Source: JBCCGR01 sp039029195 (GTDB lineage Bacteria; Pseudomonadota; Alphaproteobacteria; Rhizobiales; Rhizobiaceae). Taken from it: a stretch of 24,305 nucleotides of DNA. Where the stretch lies: contig JBCCGR010000063.1 in assembly GCA_039029195.1 (NCBI GenBank), forward strand, positions 1-24,305, given 5' to 3'. How positions within the stretch are numbered: position 1 is the stretch's first letter; every line of letters starts with the position of its first letter. This document shows positions 24,177 to 24,305 of the stretch, in pieces. The notes under the pieces are model-generated. The model had not been told where the DNA came from, did not search any database, and saw only the letters and a program-made list of their open reading frames with translations. The translations under genes and the position numbers were made by a program.

Positions 24177-24305
24177 TTATGTCGGGCCATTTTTTGAGAT
24201 TGTTTCCGATCCGGTCGGGCGCATGTTCAGTGAACGGTGTGGCCTGATGTGATTGTCCTGTTTCAGCCATGTGTTGATGACGATCTGAGCCTGTTTGGTG
24301 GTTGC
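24177..24305 (-). CDS. IS3-family transposase, C-terminal fragment cut by the window edge
   Basis: The last 129 bases read on the minus strand as 42 codons plus TAA: IVINTWLKQDNHIRPHRSL followed by NMRPTG and KNGPT. The W-x-x-x-x-N-H-x-RPH-x-SL pattern marks the C-terminal end of the rve integrase core in IS3-type OrfB transposases. In many members the Asn is preceded by Tyr (YN); here it is Asp. The rest lies beyond the window, so intactness cannot be judged. Confidence 0.8.
   Translation of the reverse strand, partial: ATTKQAQIVINTWLKQDNHIRPHRSLNMRPTGSETISKNGPT

Overview
The window looks like alphaproteobacterial DNA, most probably a marine Rhodobacterales (Roseobacter-type) genome. This rests on the moderately high G+C, the density of ABC uptake operons with catabolic genes, and the families present: a LigM-like O-demethylase, paired phytoene-desaturase-like flavoproteins, Liv-type transporters, and GntR and TetR regulators. 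No rRNA, tRNA or CRISPR array was seen. The assignment is from gene content and style, not from a marker gene.

Region A (about 0.6-9.7 kb) is a carbohydrate-type ABC uptake and catabolic locus. A GntR/FCD regulator and a metallo-beta-lactamase-fold hydrolase lie on the minus strand. Divergent from them is a plus-strand operon: UgpC/MalK-like ATPase, family-1 solute-binding protein, two MalF/MalG-type permeases, a phytanoyl-CoA-dioxygenase-family (PhyH) oxygenase, a Tm-1-like/UPF0261 protein and a class II aldolase. The second permease carries one in-frame TAA in an otherwise full-length gene. GntR-type sites (core TTGTATGCAA) lie before both the operon and the hydrolase gene. The likely flow is import of a small polar solute, Fe(II)/2-oxoglutarate-dependent oxidation, then lactone or ester hydrolysis and aldol chemistry. 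The substrate is unknown.

Region B (about 9.7-16.4 kb) holds two tandem, paralogous FAD oxidoreductases (minus strand, ATGA overlap), an unrecognised 472-residue protein with a small HTH-like N-terminus and an AT-hook-like RGRPRRKK patch, and, divergently, a LigM-like tetrahydrofolate-dependent O-demethylase.

Region C (about 16.5-23.9 kb) is a branched-chain-amino-acid-type (Liv) ABC operon on the minus strand, ordered livG-livF-livK-livH-livM-GAF protein. Divergent from it are an unusual TetR regulator with a C-terminal GAF domain and an amidohydrolase. The GAF domain in the TetR protein and the stand-alone GAF protein that ends the Liv operon share an alignable core. A TetR-type operator sits across both divergent promoters. 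This looks like a compact ligand-sensing circuit around an importer, possibly for an aromatic or methoxylated compound.

The right edge runs into the C-terminus of an IS3-family transposase. The left 0.6 kb has no gene I can identify. Two SBP-permease junctions, in two unrelated transporters, each carry a strong intercistronic hairpin.
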